From: Muribaculum sp.
GTDB taxonomy: Bacteria > Bacillota > Clostridia > Lachnospirales > Lachnospiraceae
DNA: 64,000 nt
Direction: 5' to 3'
NCBI GenBank assembly: GCA_023663505.1
Contig: JAMPHH010000011.1
Span: 1-64,000, forward strand
The position numbers and the translations under genes were made by a program. Numbering within the stretch: the first letter of the stretch is position 1; every line of letters begins with the position of its first letter. Positions 32,136-40,498 of this stretch are shown here, one piece after another. Below the pieces are notes generated by a model, which saw nothing but the letters and a program-made list of their open reading frames with translations, was not told the DNA's origin and made no database searches.

Positions 32136-32543
32136 ATGAAAAAGTTAAGTAATCAGGGATTTTCCCTTGTAGAGTTGATCATCGTGATTGCGATTATGGC
32201 GGTGCTGATGGGGATTCTTGCGCCACAGCTCGTGAAATATGTGGAGCAGTCGCGCAGACAAACAGATGAATCCATGCTTGATGAAGTTAAAAACGCAACA
32301 CAGCTGGCATTGAGCGATGAGGCGGTTTATAGTGATCCGCTGACGGACGGCGCAAGCGTGGTGATCTCTGACGGCGCAAAGGTAACGTCAACCTCGCCTT
32401 CCCTTCAGACCGAGATACAAAAGACCGTGCCGGATACGATTACTTATAGCTCGCAATATTATAGGATGCGGGGCGGCGAGTCTATCACGGTTACATATAT
32501 CGTTCCCTATCAGACGTATGTGCTTGACCCCTCTTGGGATTAA
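32136..32543 (+). CDS. Type IV pilin-like/pseudopilin protein, isolated
   Basis: A 135-residue protein with a class III signal: a short basic leader MKKLSNQG, then the prepilin peptidase site G|FSLVELIIVIAIMAVLMGILAPQL with Glu at +5 of the mature form and a hydrophobic N-terminal helix. The C-terminal globular part is small and has no Cys pair. ATG 32136 is favoured because the processing site follows it at once; an upstream in-frame ATG overlaps gpsA. No prepilin peptidase, pilus ATPase or platform gene is in view, so it is an orphan in this window. Confidence 0.88.
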   Translation: MKKLSNQGFSLVELIIVIAIMAVLMGILAPQLVKYVEQSRRQTDESMLDEVKNATQLALSDEAVYSDPLTDGASVVISDGAKVTSTSPSLQTEIQKTVPDTITYSSQYYRMRGGESITVTYIVPYQTYVLDPSWD

Positions 32544-32544
32544 A

Positions 32545-32628
32545 GCCATCTGATCAGGGCTTATTGAGTAGAGCCATTTGATTAGGGCTTCTTGACTACA
32601 GCCCTTTGATCAGAGCTTCTTGATTACA
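32545..32628. repeat. Three tandem 28-bp repeats between the pilin and metF genes
   Basis: Units at 32545-32572, 32573-32600 and 32601-32628 follow the pattern GCC-T-TGATYAG-GCTT-TTGA-TA-A, with 4-8 differences between neighbours. A short fourth start (GCTTTATTG) follows. They fill the entire gap between the convergent pilin and metF stop codons, so they may act as the terminator region of one or both. Confidence 0.85.
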
Positions 32629-32631
32629 GCT

Positions 32632-33483
32632 TTATTGTATGGCGTTCACGATCTCTGCCGTGGTCTTGGGCTTGTTCATGGAATAGATATGGATACCGTC
32701 CACCCCGATCTGCTTCAAGTCCAAAATCTGGCGTATGCAGTAATCAATGCCCGCCTTGCGCATATCCTCCGCGTTATCGCTGTATTTGGCGATAATGTCA
32801 GCCAATGCCTTGGGGACACTGGAGCCGGAGAGCGAGATGGTGGTGCCGATCTGATTGACCGTGGTGATGGGCATGATTCCTGCGTGGATGGGCAAGGTAA
32901 TCCCTTTTTGCAGCGCGCGGTCGCGGAAGGTATAGAAGAAATCATTGTCAAAAAACATCTGTGTGATGAAAAATTCCGCACCGGCGTTCTGTTTTTGCTT
33001 CAAATATTGTAAATCCGCTTCTAAGCTGAAGGATTCCGGATGCTTCTCGGGATAGCAGGCTCCTGCAATCTGCAGATCAGTATGCTCCTTCAGGAAGGCT
33101 ATCATGTCACTCGCATGGGCGAAGTCTCTGGACTCGTACTGCTCGTCAGTCATATCTCTGGGGCGATCTCCCCGCAATGCCAAAACCCTTGAGACATTAG
33201 CGGTCTTCATCGCCTCATAGTTCCTGAGCAAATCCTCCTTCTTGCTGCCCACGCAGGTCATGTGGGCGAGGGCGGGGACGTGCAGGTCATTCTGTATATA
33301 GGAAGCGATATCGATGGTTTTCTTGGAGCGGCTGCCGCCTGCGCCGTAGGTCACGCTGATGAAGGCGGGATTCAGTGCGCTGAGTTTATTTAATACCTCC
33401 TTGGCGGAGTCGAACTCGTCATCTTTCTTTGGCGGGAACACCTCGAAGGAGAGCGTTTGATGGTAATGGGTGGTATTTGACAT
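32632..33483 (-). CDS. metF: Methylenetetrahydrofolate reductase
   Basis: About 283 residues. An FAD-dependent TIM-barrel enzyme reducing methylene-THF to methyl-THF for methionine synthesis or the Wood-Ljungdahl methyl branch. Motifs are LSFEVFPPKKDDEF, AFISVTYGAGGSRSKKTIDIA, AHMTCVGSKKEDL, VLALRGDRPRDM, GAEFFITQMFFDNDFF and MPITTVNQIG. The in-frame ATG at 33483 has GAGGT nine bases upstream and a family-like N-terminus, so the twelve upstream codons are excluded. The promoter is described at 33530. No metV or metH partner is adjacent. Confidence 0.94.
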   Translation of the reverse strand: MSNTTHYHQTLSFEVFPPKKDDEFDSAKEVLNKLSALNPAFISVTYGAGGSRSKKTIDIASYIQNDLHVPALAHMTCVGSKKEDLLRNYEAMKTANVSRVLALRGDRPRDMTDEQYESRDFAHASDMIAFLKEHTDLQIAGACYPEKHPESFSLEADLQYLKQKQNAGAEFFITQMFFDNDFFYTFRDRALQKGITLPIHAGIMPITTVNQIGTTISLSGSSVPKALADIIAKYSDNAEDMRKAGIDYCIRQILDLKQIGVDGIHIYSMNKPKTTAEIVNAIQ

Positions 33484-33529
33484 AGCCTGTACCTCGTTTC
33501 TGTATATTATGTATTGCATTCATTGCACC

Positions 33530-33558
33530 ATTTTATCATTGTGCAGATGTTTTTTCAA
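33530..33558 (-). promoter_or_regulatory. metF promoter
   Basis: On the minus strand TTGAAA (33553-33558), 17 bp and TAAAAT (33530-33535) form a good sigma-A promoter. No S-box or other methionine riboswitch is visible in the short leader. Confidence 0.6.
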
Positions 33559-33698
33559 GTGCCGCATTGTCTGTTTTTGGATTCTGATTTTGGGATTGGT
33601 GTTTTGAGTCCGTAGCGGATAAAATGTGATTGCTTTCATGGCAGAAAAAAGATATATTATATTTATGTGGAAGGGCATGTGCCGGAGAGAGGTGAGCT

Positions 33699-35399
33699 AT
33701 GGCCAGAACGATAGGAATAGGCAATCAGAACTTTGAGACAATCCGGAAAGAGGGATATTTTTATATAGATAAAAGCGGGTTCATACAGGAGTGGTGGGAA
33801 AGCGGAGACAGCGTCACGCTGATCACTCGTCCCCGACGTTTTGGCAAGACTCTGAATATGAGCATGGTGGAGCAGTTCTTCTCTGTCAATTATGCCGGAC
33901 GTGGCGAGCTTTTTGAGGGGCTTTCCATCTGGCAGGAGGAAAAGTATCGCCGGATACAGGGGACATACCCCGTAATTGCACTCAGCTTTGCGGAGGTGAA
34001 GGAGAATACTTATCAGGGCGCCAGACAAAGAATCTGTGAGATTCTTATGGATTTGTTTAATCAGTTTAGCTTTCTGGCAAATAGCGAAAGGCTGAGTGAG
34101 AATGAGAAAAGGATATATCAGCAGTTCTCGATGGGCACGGGGGAGCGTATGGAAGCAGGCGCTCTAAAAACGTTGTCCAATTACCTGATGAAGCATTATG
34201 GCAAAAAGGTTATCATTCTGTTAGATGAGTATGACACGCCCATGCAGGAGGCATATGTAGAGGGGTATTGGGATGAAATGACAGCTTTTACCAGAGGGTT
34301 GTTCCATGCGGCTTTCAAGACCAATCCTTATATGGAGCGTGCCCTTATGACCGGAATCACTCGTGTGAGCAAGGAGTCCATGTTTTCGGATTTGAATAAT
34401 CTGGAGGTGGTGACGACAACCTCGGAAAAGTATGCATGTAGCTTTGGGTTCACCGAAGAGGAGGTGTTTGCCGCACTGGAGGAATATGGTCTGGCAGATC
34501 AAAAACAGAAGGTCAAGGACTGGTATGACGGATTTTCCTTTGGCAGCAGGCGGGATATATATAATCCGTGGTCTATCATCAGCTTTCTTGACAAGAGGAG
34601 GGTGGGAGCCTATTGGGTCAACACCAGCTCTAACAGGTTGGTCAGTAAGCTCCTAAGGGAGGGGAATATTGACATCAAGAAGACCTTTGAAAAGCTGCTA
34701 AACGGCGGTACGTTTGAAGTGGAGATAGACGAGCAGATCGCTTATGATCAGCTTTCCACAAAGAAGAACGCTATATGGAGTCTGCTGCTTGCGAGCGGCT
34801 ATCTGAGGGTTTTAAGTACGGCGTTCGTGGAGAGGACAGGACGCAGATATTATGAGCTTACGCTGATTAACAGGGAAGTGTGTATCATGTTTGAGGATAT
34901 CGTGCGGGACTGGTTTGCCGAGAATGACTATTATAATGACTTTATCAAGGCGCTTTTGCTTGGGGACGTGGAGGCGATGAATACTTACATGAACCGGGTG
35001 ACAAGGGAGATGTTTAGTTATTTTGATGCGGGAAAGAATCCTGATAATGAGCCGGAGAGGTTTTACCACGGGTTTGTTTTGGGGTTGATGGTGGAATTGT
35101 CAGATCGTTATATTATTACATCTAACCGAGAGAGTGGGTCCGAACGAGCAAGCTCGTTCGGAAGATATGACGTAATGTTGGAGCCTAGGGATATGGTTGG
35201 GGATGATGCTGTTATTATGGAGTTTAAGGTACAGGGCAGGAAGGAAAGCGGATTGGCTGACACGGTAGCTGAGGCTTTGCGGCAGATTAGGGAGAAGGAT
35301 TATCGAGCTGCGCTGGTGGCAAGGGGGATTCCGGAGGAGCGTATAAGGGAGTATGGATTTGCCTTTTGTGGGAAAGAGGTGTTGATTGGCAGCGGGTGA
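33699..35399 (+). CDS. AAA-ATPase-like / PD-(D/E)XK nuclease-like protein
   Basis: A 566-residue protein of the PF09820/PF08011-type architecture. The N-terminal ATPase has GIGNQNFETIRKEGYFYIDKS, a P-loop-like ITRPRRFGKTLNMSM (no canonical Walker A glycine spacing) and VIILLDEYDTPM as Walker B. GFSFG, IYNPWSI and a middle helical domain follow. The C-terminal nuclease-like domain has GRYDVMLEPRD...AVIMEFKV with Asp and E-x-K. These proteins are multiplied in gut Firmicutes and Bacteroidetes, and their role is not established. A 24-bp palindrome lies in frame just before the nuclease Asp (35139-35162), adding about eight residues. There is no operon partner; the downstream DNA is decayed. Confidence 0.88.
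   Translation: MARTIGIGNQNFETIRKEGYFYIDKSGFIQEWWESGDSVTLITRPRRFGKTLNMSMVEQFFSVNYAGRGELFEGLSIWQEEKYRRIQGTYPVIALSFAEVKENTYQGARQRICEILMDLFNQFSFLANSERLSENEKRIYQQFSMGTGERMEAGALKTLSNYLMKHYGKKVIILLDEYDTPMQEAYVEGYWDEMTAFTRGLFHAAFKTNPYMERALMTGITRVSKESMFSDLNNLEVVTTTSEKYACSFGFTEEEVFAALEEYGLADQKQKVKDWYDGFSFGSRRDIYNPWSIISFLDKRRVGAYWVNTSSNRLVSKLLREGNIDIKKTFEKLLNGGTFEVEIDEQIAYDQLSTKKNAIWSLLLASGYLRVLSTAFVERTGRRYYELTLINREVCIMFEDIVRDWFAENDYYNDFIKALLLGDVEAMNTYMNRVTREMFSYFDAGKNPDNEPERFYHGFVLGLMVELSDRYIITSNRESGSERASSFGRYDVMLEPRDMVGDDAVIMEFKVQGRKESGLADTVAEALRQIREKDYRAALVARGIPEERIREYGFAFCGKEVLIGSG
35139..35162. repeat. 24-bp palindrome inside the AAA/nuclease coding sequence
   Basis: TCCGAACGAGC mirrors GCTCGTTCGGA across AA. 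It is exactly eight codons long (encoding SERASSFG) and keeps the frame. Its centre GAGCAAGCTC equals the centre of the intergenic palindrome at 18661-18680. Family members as I remember them go directly from R-E-S-G to the F-G-R-Y-D segment here. Confidence 0.8.
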
Positions 35400-35531
35400 G
35401 GTAGGTGGGGAAAGGCGTAAGCTTGCGGGGAGGTATGGGGGAAATTATTTTATTGGTGAATTATTGCGGTGGAATTGGGTGATTGCAGGTTAGTGTTGAT
35501 TTTTTAACTATTATCAGGTAATATTAATCGA

Positions 35532-35939
35532 TTGAAATATATGGATCGCCGAGGTAGCGGCTTTAAGAAAATACTGGATTCCTATGAATTTCAGGAACAT
35601 TATACAAAAGAAATGAAACTGGAATTTAAGTCAAACAATAGCGAATTTTGGCTGATATTTAAAAACTTGAATTATACTGCTGGAAATATTGACAAGGGTT
35701 TATCTGTTAAAAATTCCGATAAAAAAGTGCCGATAAAGACGGAGCAGCAGTTGGAAAAGATACTTCAATATCTATCGGAACAATCGGAATGTTCTTGTGG
35801 AGATATTTGTAAGCTTTTAGATATAAAAGAACGTAGGGCAAGGCAACTGCATCAGGAGTTACAGGAGCAAGAAAAAGTTGAATCCTATGGAGTAGGAGTT
35901 TTATCTTTTGACTATCTTTTGAAAATTTTCAAAACTTAA
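35532..35939 (+). pseudogene. 3' remnant of a Schlafen/AlbA_2-type ATP-binding regulator gene
   Basis: The translation starts with YMDRRGSGFKKILDSY, which matches the C-terminal ATPase-like (HATPase_c_4) segment found in AlbA_2/Schlafen-type 'ATP-binding' proteins, and ends with a winged-helix-like part (EKILQYLSEQSECSCGDICKLLDIKERRARQLHQELQEQ). Complete proteins are some 400-500 residues; only the last ~135 remain, and in-frame stops lie just upstream (TAA at 35505). It has no ribosome binding site and A+T content higher than its neighbours, so it is probably a relic of an accessory gene. Confidence 0.65.
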
Positions 35940-36009
35940 GAAAAAAGATGGAAAACCATTGATTTTAGGCGATGTTTATCTTTTGACTATCTTTTGATTA
36001 TCTTTTGAA
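35902..36009 (+). repeat. Two clusters of an 11-bp repeat upstream of the cooC-like gene
   Basis: TATCTTTTGA plus one base occurs twice in a row at 35902-35923 and three times in a row at 35977-36009. The 11-bp spacing is close to one turn of DNA. The first cluster is within the last codons of the Schlafen-like remnant, and the second ends 40 bp before the start of the cooC-like gene. Confidence 0.7.
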
Positions 36010-36048
36010 AAATACATGTATGACCTACATCGAAGGAGGCGGGACATT

Positions 36049-36801
36049 ATGAGCATTATAGCACTTACGGGAAAGGGCGGCGTGGGGAAGACTTCTCTGG
36101 CGGCGGTGATCGTCAAGCTGTTGGTGGAGGCGTATCCCGACAAGAAAATACTTGCCATTGACGCAGACCCCGCGGTGGGGCTTGCCACGGCGTTGGGGGT
36201 GGAGGTATCCATGACGATTGACGATATCCGAAAGACAGTGATCTCTACCGTGGAGAACGGGGATACCAAGTCGGTGGCGGAGCTTTTGGGGGAGGCAAAA
36301 TACATGATCACGGACGCCATGGCGGAGAAGAACGGTTTTGCCTTTATCGCGATTGGGAGACCCGAGGGAGCGGGCTGTTATTGCAAGATCAATTCCTATC
36401 TGAAGGAGGTGATTCAGATGGTGTCCGATAACTTCGATTACGTGGTGATCGACGGGGAGGCGGGGATAGAGCAGGTGAACCGACGGGTTATGGAGAAGGT
36501 GACGCATCTTTTGTTGGTGACGGACACCAGCAAGAAGGGAACCCAAGTCGTCCAAACGATCTATCGGGTGGCAAGGGAGCTTGTGATGTATGAGAAAGCG
36601 GGAGTGATCGTCAATCACGTGGCGGACGAATCCGTGAAGGAATACATAGACACGGGAGAGCTGCCTGTCCTTAGCTTTATTCCGGCGGACAGTAATCTTA
36701 CCGCCTTTGACCTGACGGGCAGGGACGTGTTTGACATACCGAAGGATTCCCCGATTGTGGAGGGAGCTAAGCGGGCGCTTAGGGAGATTGGAGTCCTCTA
36801 A
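36049..36801 (+). CDS. CooC-type nickel/metal-cluster ATPase (MinD/ParA fold)
   Basis: A 250-residue P-loop ATPase. The deviant Walker A TGKGGVGKTSL is at residues 7-17, AIDADPAVGLATALG follows, and residues 110-112 form the C-Y-C pair in RPEGAGCYCKIN. This CxC is the metal-binding motif that separates CooC from other MinD-like proteins. Walker B lies in FDYVVIDGEAGIEQVNRR. CooC dimers bind Ni or Zn between protomers and mature the C-cluster of CO dehydrogenase; no CODH is in view. AAGGAGG stands before ATG 36049. It opens a run of eight same-direction genes including dehydratase-like proteins and their activase, which suggests it matures that complex. Confidence 0.88.
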   Translation: MSIIALTGKGGVGKTSLAAVIVKLLVEAYPDKKILAIDADPAVGLATALGVEVSMTIDDIRKTVISTVENGDTKSVAELLGEAKYMITDAMAEKNGFAFIAIGRPEGAGCYCKINSYLKEVIQMVSDNFDYVVIDGEAGIEQVNRRVMEKVTHLLLVTDTSKKGTQVVQTIYRVARELVMYEKAGVIVNHVADESVKEYIDTGELPVLSFIPADSNLTAFDLTGRDVFDIPKDSPIVEGAKRALREIGVL

Positions 36802-36847
36802 GAGAGGTGCGGAAAGAATATAAAAACAAACAGGAACAGGAGCGAAC

Positions 36848-38032
36848 GTGAAGGATTTAAAGCATTTATACTACTTAGAAAAATTACTGCAGGAAGCCAA
36901 CAATGAGCTGGTGCGGGAGGCGTCGGCGGAGGGGCGGATCGCCATAGGGGGCGTTTGCGCCCAGATTCCGGAGCCGCTGTTGAATCTGCCGGGGTGTTTT
37001 CAGGTGCGGCTGCGCGCGCCGAGGACAGGCTCCGTGGAGATGGGGACTTATTACATGTCCAGTATTCTATGCGAGTGCTGTCGGGCGATTGTGGAGCGGG
37101 CATTGGAGGGCGGTTATCAGTTCTTGGACTGTATCGTCGCGCCGGACGCCTGTGCCCAAATGAATCGCTGCGTGGAGAATATTGAGCATCTAAACCTCTG
37201 CGAGAAGGAGCGATTCTTCGTGACGTATGCGGACGTGCCTATGAAGTCCACGGGCACTGCTTTGAAGCATTATGTGAAACAGATGCGGGTGCATGTATTG
37301 GAACCCCTGCGAGAGCATTATGACATTGATGTCAGTGACGGGGCTATACGCAGGGCAGTGGCGCTTCAAAACGAGGTGAGCCGTCTGATACGTGAGATTG
37401 GGGAATATCGGAAGGAGGCGAATCCGCGCATCACGGGTTATGAGTTTACGGTGCTGTGTCTGTCCACCTATTGCTGTCCCCAAGACAAGCTGTTGGATAT
37501 CCTGCGGGAGACGGCGGGGGAGTTGAAGTCAAGGGAGCCGGACAGGAAGCCCGCGTTTCGGGCGCGGGTGGTCTTGGCGGGCTCTGAGATAGACGATCCG
37601 GAGCTGATACGGCTGATAGAGGAGGCGGGAGCTTTGGTGGTGGCTGACAGGTATTGTCTGGGTTCTTTGCCGAACAGGGGGAACATCCTGCTGACGGACG
37701 AGGAGGATGCGCTGACACAGGTCTGCCGGACTTACATTCAGTGGGGGCAGTGTCCCCGCTTTATGAACACGGAGAAGCTTGTGGAGCGTCAGACCTACAT
37801 AGACCGTCTGATAAAGGAGTATCAGGCAGACGGGATCATATTGCAGCAGTTGAAATTCTGTGATTACTGGGGCTATGAGCGGGCGCATCTGACTCATGTG
37901 CTGAGGGAGGACTACGGTGTTCCCGTGCTGTCCGTGGACAGACCCTATGTGGCGGGCAATTCGGGGCAGCTTCGCACCAGAGTGCAGGCATTTGTGGAGA
38001 GCATAGAGATCAAGCGGTTGGGGAAACGCTGA
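36848..38032 (+). CDS. 2-hydroxyacyl-CoA dehydratase-like subunit (HgdB/BcrC-related)
   Basis: A 394-residue protein starting at GTG. It shows the family order IGGVCAQIPEPLLNLPGCFQVRLRAP, ILCECCRAIVERAL, FLDCIVAPDACAQMNR and a second Rossmann-like half with RVVLAGSEIDDPELIRLIEEAGALVVADRYC and GIILQQLKFCDYWGYE, as in the [4Fe-4S] subunits of 2-hydroxyacyl-CoA dehydratases, benzoyl-CoA reductases and double-cubane proteins. It is richer in Cys than usual in the first 110 residues (including C37, C50 and the CxCC cluster), so an unusual cluster is possible. It is accompanied by a second, larger family member and by the ASKHA activase. The substrate is unknown. Confidence 0.85.
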   Translation: MKDLKHLYYLEKLLQEANNELVREASAEGRIAIGGVCAQIPEPLLNLPGCFQVRLRAPRTGSVEMGTYYMSSILCECCRAIVERALEGGYQFLDCIVAPDACAQMNRCVENIEHLNLCEKERFFVTYADVPMKSTGTALKHYVKQMRVHVLEPLREHYDIDVSDGAIRRAVALQNEVSRLIREIGEYRKEANPRITGYEFTVLCLSTYCCPQDKLLDILRETAGELKSREPDRKPAFRARVVLAGSEIDDPELIRLIEEAGALVVADRYCLGSLPNRGNILLTDEEDALTQVCRTYIQWGQCPRFMNTEKLVERQTYIDRLIKEYQADGIILQQLKFCDYWGYERAHLTHVLREDYGVPVLSVDRPYVAGNSGQLRTRVQAFVESIEIKRLGKR

Positions 38033-38119
38033 TGAAAGCATTTCCCGTGTCAAGGGTTCTGAGGGAGTGTTGACTTGGCACATGGCTTGTGGGAATAAAC
38101 AAGCCGTAAGAGCGGCGGA

Positions 38120-39670
38120 ATGAGAGGAAGTATGGGTAAGCAAATGGGAAGCGAGCCGCTGGGGTGGTTTTACAGCGGCAAGAAGGCAAAGAAGCGTCGG
38201 GAATGGCGCGGTTTAAGGGACACATGGTATGATTACACCAGATGGCTCTACATATGGAAAACGCTGATATGCTTTATGATAAAGCCTAATAATCTGCGGG
38301 GATTTTTCCGATATCGGTGGATGTTAAACTATCTGGCGGTGCCTGATTTCTTTGACAGGCATACGGAAGGGATGCGCGGGACACAGCTTCGTATCGCTCA
38401 CACGGGATTGGAGCTGATCGTGGTGGACGTGTGCGAGATGCTCAGGAAGATTTTCCGTGCCGACCCGCGCATCGGGAATGATAAGAAGCTTAACAGCAAG
38501 ATTGTCTTGTTTGACGAGAATATGATGAGTACCCTGATGGCGGGCTTCCCGAACCTGATCTGGCTGTCGGCGGAGGTTCCTGCGGTGTATTCCAGTTCCA
38601 TGATGAATCAGGAGGGTGTGACTCATTATATTGAGAAGACCATGGAGTACGGCGTGCCGGGGGACGTGTGTCCTATGCCTGCGGCGGAGCTTGGGGTGGC
38701 GCTTACGGAGGATTTTCCTTTGATCGGAAAATGCGCGGTGCAGTGCAACACTACCTGCGACGGGAGTCTGATGGGTAACGGTATCGAGGCGGAGAGCTTT
38801 AAGATTCCCACGTTTCAGCTTGCCGTGCCCATTCGACATACACAGGAGAGCGTGCAGGAGTACGGGGCGGACGAGCTGCGGGATTGTATCGCCTTTATCG
38901 AGGAGCAGACGGGGGAGAAGTTTGACTGGGACAATTTCTTCCGCTGTATGGAGCGTTTTAATCAGGAGACGGAGCAGATGTTGGAGTGGTTCGAGATCTC
39001 CAAGACGGATTACCCGCAGGTGATCGGCGTGAGTCTGGCGCTGTACCGTTATGGGGTTTATCAGGCGGCAGGCGGGCGCAATCCGGAATTTTTGAACAGG
39101 GACAGGAAGATTACGGAGCTTGCAATGAAAGCTTATCAGAAGAAGGAGCTGACGATTCCGCAGCCCCGCCACAGGTGTATCACATGGGGCGTGCAGGCGG
39201 CATATTACACCGCATTTCCCATCTGGCTGCAGAATTGCTGGGGCATCGTGCCTATCACGGATATGCTGAGTCTGGTGTCCACCCAGATGGTCAACACCGA
39301 GGATAAGGATCAGGCGATGTTGGATTTGGCGTATTTATACGAAAATATGATCATGCGCAACCGCTCCAACGGCGGGTACGAGATGGGTGTGGAGGCGCTT
39401 TGGCGGTACTGCGAGATGTTCCGCGTGGATATGGTGATCATGTACGCCCATATGGGCTGTAAGGCGATGAACGGATATCACGGGCTGTTCGAGGAGGAAG
39501 CGAGAAAGCGGGGGATTCATTTTATCTGGGTCAACCACAACCTGATGAAGCCGGACGATGCCAGCAGGAAGGACATGCGCACGGAGGTGAACCGATATAT
39601 GCGCGCGGTGCTCAGAGAGGAGCCGTTAGACCCAAGCTTGGAGGATTTTGAGGACGGGACGGCGTTCTAA
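38120..39670 (+). CDS. Large 2-hydroxyacyl-CoA dehydratase-like subunit
   Basis: A 516-residue partner of the previous protein. A basic N-terminal extension of ~100 residues (SGKKAKKRREWRG...IKPNNLRGFFRYRWMLNYL) precedes the family core, which contains IVLFDENMMSTLMAGF, DVCPMPAAELGVAL, GKCAVQCNTTCDGSLMGNG and, near the C-terminus, MFRVDMVIMYAHMGCKAMNGYHGLFEEEARKRGI. The last segment corresponds to the active-site Cys/Glu region of HgdA/B-type subunits. Several Cys (in CPMP, GKCAVQCNTTC, MGCKAM) could hold Fe-S clusters. The start is ATG 38120 or, with AGAGG close by, ATG 38132. It follows an 87-bp gap and precedes the activase by 33 bp. Confidence 0.8.
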   Translation: MRGSMGKQMGSEPLGWFYSGKKAKKRREWRGLRDTWYDYTRWLYIWKTLICFMIKPNNLRGFFRYRWMLNYLAVPDFFDRHTEGMRGTQLRIAHTGLELIVVDVCEMLRKIFRADPRIGNDKKLNSKIVLFDENMMSTLMAGFPNLIWLSAEVPAVYSSSMMNQEGVTHYIEKTMEYGVPGDVCPMPAAELGVALTEDFPLIGKCAVQCNTTCDGSLMGNGIEAESFKIPTFQLAVPIRHTQESVQEYGADELRDCIAFIEEQTGEKFDWDNFFRCMERFNQETEQMLEWFEISKTDYPQVIGVSLALYRYGVYQAAGGRNPEFLNRDRKITELAMKAYQKKELTIPQPRHRCITWGVQAAYYTAFPIWLQNCWGIVPITDMLSLVSTQMVNTEDKDQAMLDLAYLYENMIMRNRSNGGYEMGVEALWRYCEMFRVDMVIMYAHMGCKAMNGYHGLFEEEARKRGIHFIWVNHNLMKPDDASRKDMRTEVNRYMRAVLREEPLDPSLEDFEDGTAF

Positions 39671-39703
39671 GTCGGGAGAAAAATAGGGAAAGGGGAATGA
39701 CAA

Positions 39704-40498
39704 ATGCGATATTTTGGAGGCTGTGATTCGGGAAGCACCTATACCAAATGTGTGATTTTGGACGAGAACGGCAAAATCGCTGCGGCGGTGACGCAAAAGA
39801 GCCGCATCAATCCTGTGCTGAGCGCGCAGGACGCGCTGAATGCGGCTGTGGCGCAGGTGGAGGAGCTTCATAGCGCGGAGGACTTGACCTATCTGGTGGG
39901 AACGGGCTATGGGCGCAACAAGGTGCCCTTTGCCCAAGAGAATATTTCCGAGATAAGCTGTCATGCCATGGGGGTGCATGTGGTGAATCCCGATGTGAGG
40001 GCGATCATCGATATCGGCGGGCAGGACGTGAAGGGAATCACGGTCGATACTGACGGGACGGTGTTGAATTTTGCCATGAATGACAAATGCGCGGCGGGGA
40101 CGGGACGCTTCTTTGAGACCATGGCGAATGCCTTCGAGATGTCGCTTGAGGAGTTTTCCAAGCTTTCGCTCAAGGCAAAGAACGTGATACCTATCACGTC
40201 GCAGTGTACGGTGTTTGCAGAGAGCGAGGTAATCTCACTGGTGGGGGACGGACAGCCTATGGAGGAGATAGCGGCGGGGATACAGACCGCCGTTGCCAAG
40301 AGATGTTTTGTCATGGCAAAGAAGGCGGGCGCCACGGATAGTCTGGTGCTGACAGGAGGGTGCGCCAAGAATGCCGGATTGAAGCAGGCGATTGAACGGG
40401 TATTGAAGCTAAAGGTGATAGATTTGGACGTTGACCCTCAGCTTATGGGAGCGTTGGGGGCGGCGGAATATGCCAGACAGAAAGGCGGGGCGGCATGA
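39704..40498 (+). CDS. Acyl-CoA dehydratase activase (HgdC/BcrA-like, ASKHA ATPase)
   Basis: A 264-residue ATPase of the acetate/sugar kinase-Hsp70-actin fold. The phosphate loop FGGCDSGSTYTKCVI opens it, and Cys129 (NDKCAAGTGRFFE) and Cys168 (TSQCTVFAESEV) are the two ligands that each subunit gives to the bridging [4Fe-4S] of the dimer. IIDIGGQDVKGI and LTGGCAKNAGLKQAIE complete the ATP site. These proteins use ATP hydrolysis to push a low-potential electron into a dehydratase or reductase subunit. It stands directly after the two dehydratase-like genes and overlaps the next small gene by four bases. Confidence 0.93.
   Translation: MRYFGGCDSGSTYTKCVILDENGKIAAAVTQKSRINPVLSAQDALNAAVAQVEELHSAEDLTYLVGTGYGRNKVPFAQENISEISCHAMGVHVVNPDVRAIIDIGGQDVKGITVDTDGTVLNFAMNDKCAAGTGRFFETMANAFEMSLEEFSKLSLKAKNVIPITSQCTVFAESEVISLVGDGQPMEEIAAGIQTAVAKRCFVMAKKAGATDSLVLTGGCAKNAGLKQAIERVLKLKVIDLDVDPQLMGALGAAEYARQKGGAA

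Noticed and set aside
32545..32628. 28-bp tandem units considered as CRISPR repeats
   Set aside because: They abut without spacers and differ from each other, so they are ordinary tandem repeats.
36049..36801. Idea that the CooC-like gene shows a carbon monoxide dehydrogenase operon
   Set aside because: No cooS/acsA-like catalytic subunit is present in the window; the ATPase is linked to dehydratase-like proteins instead.
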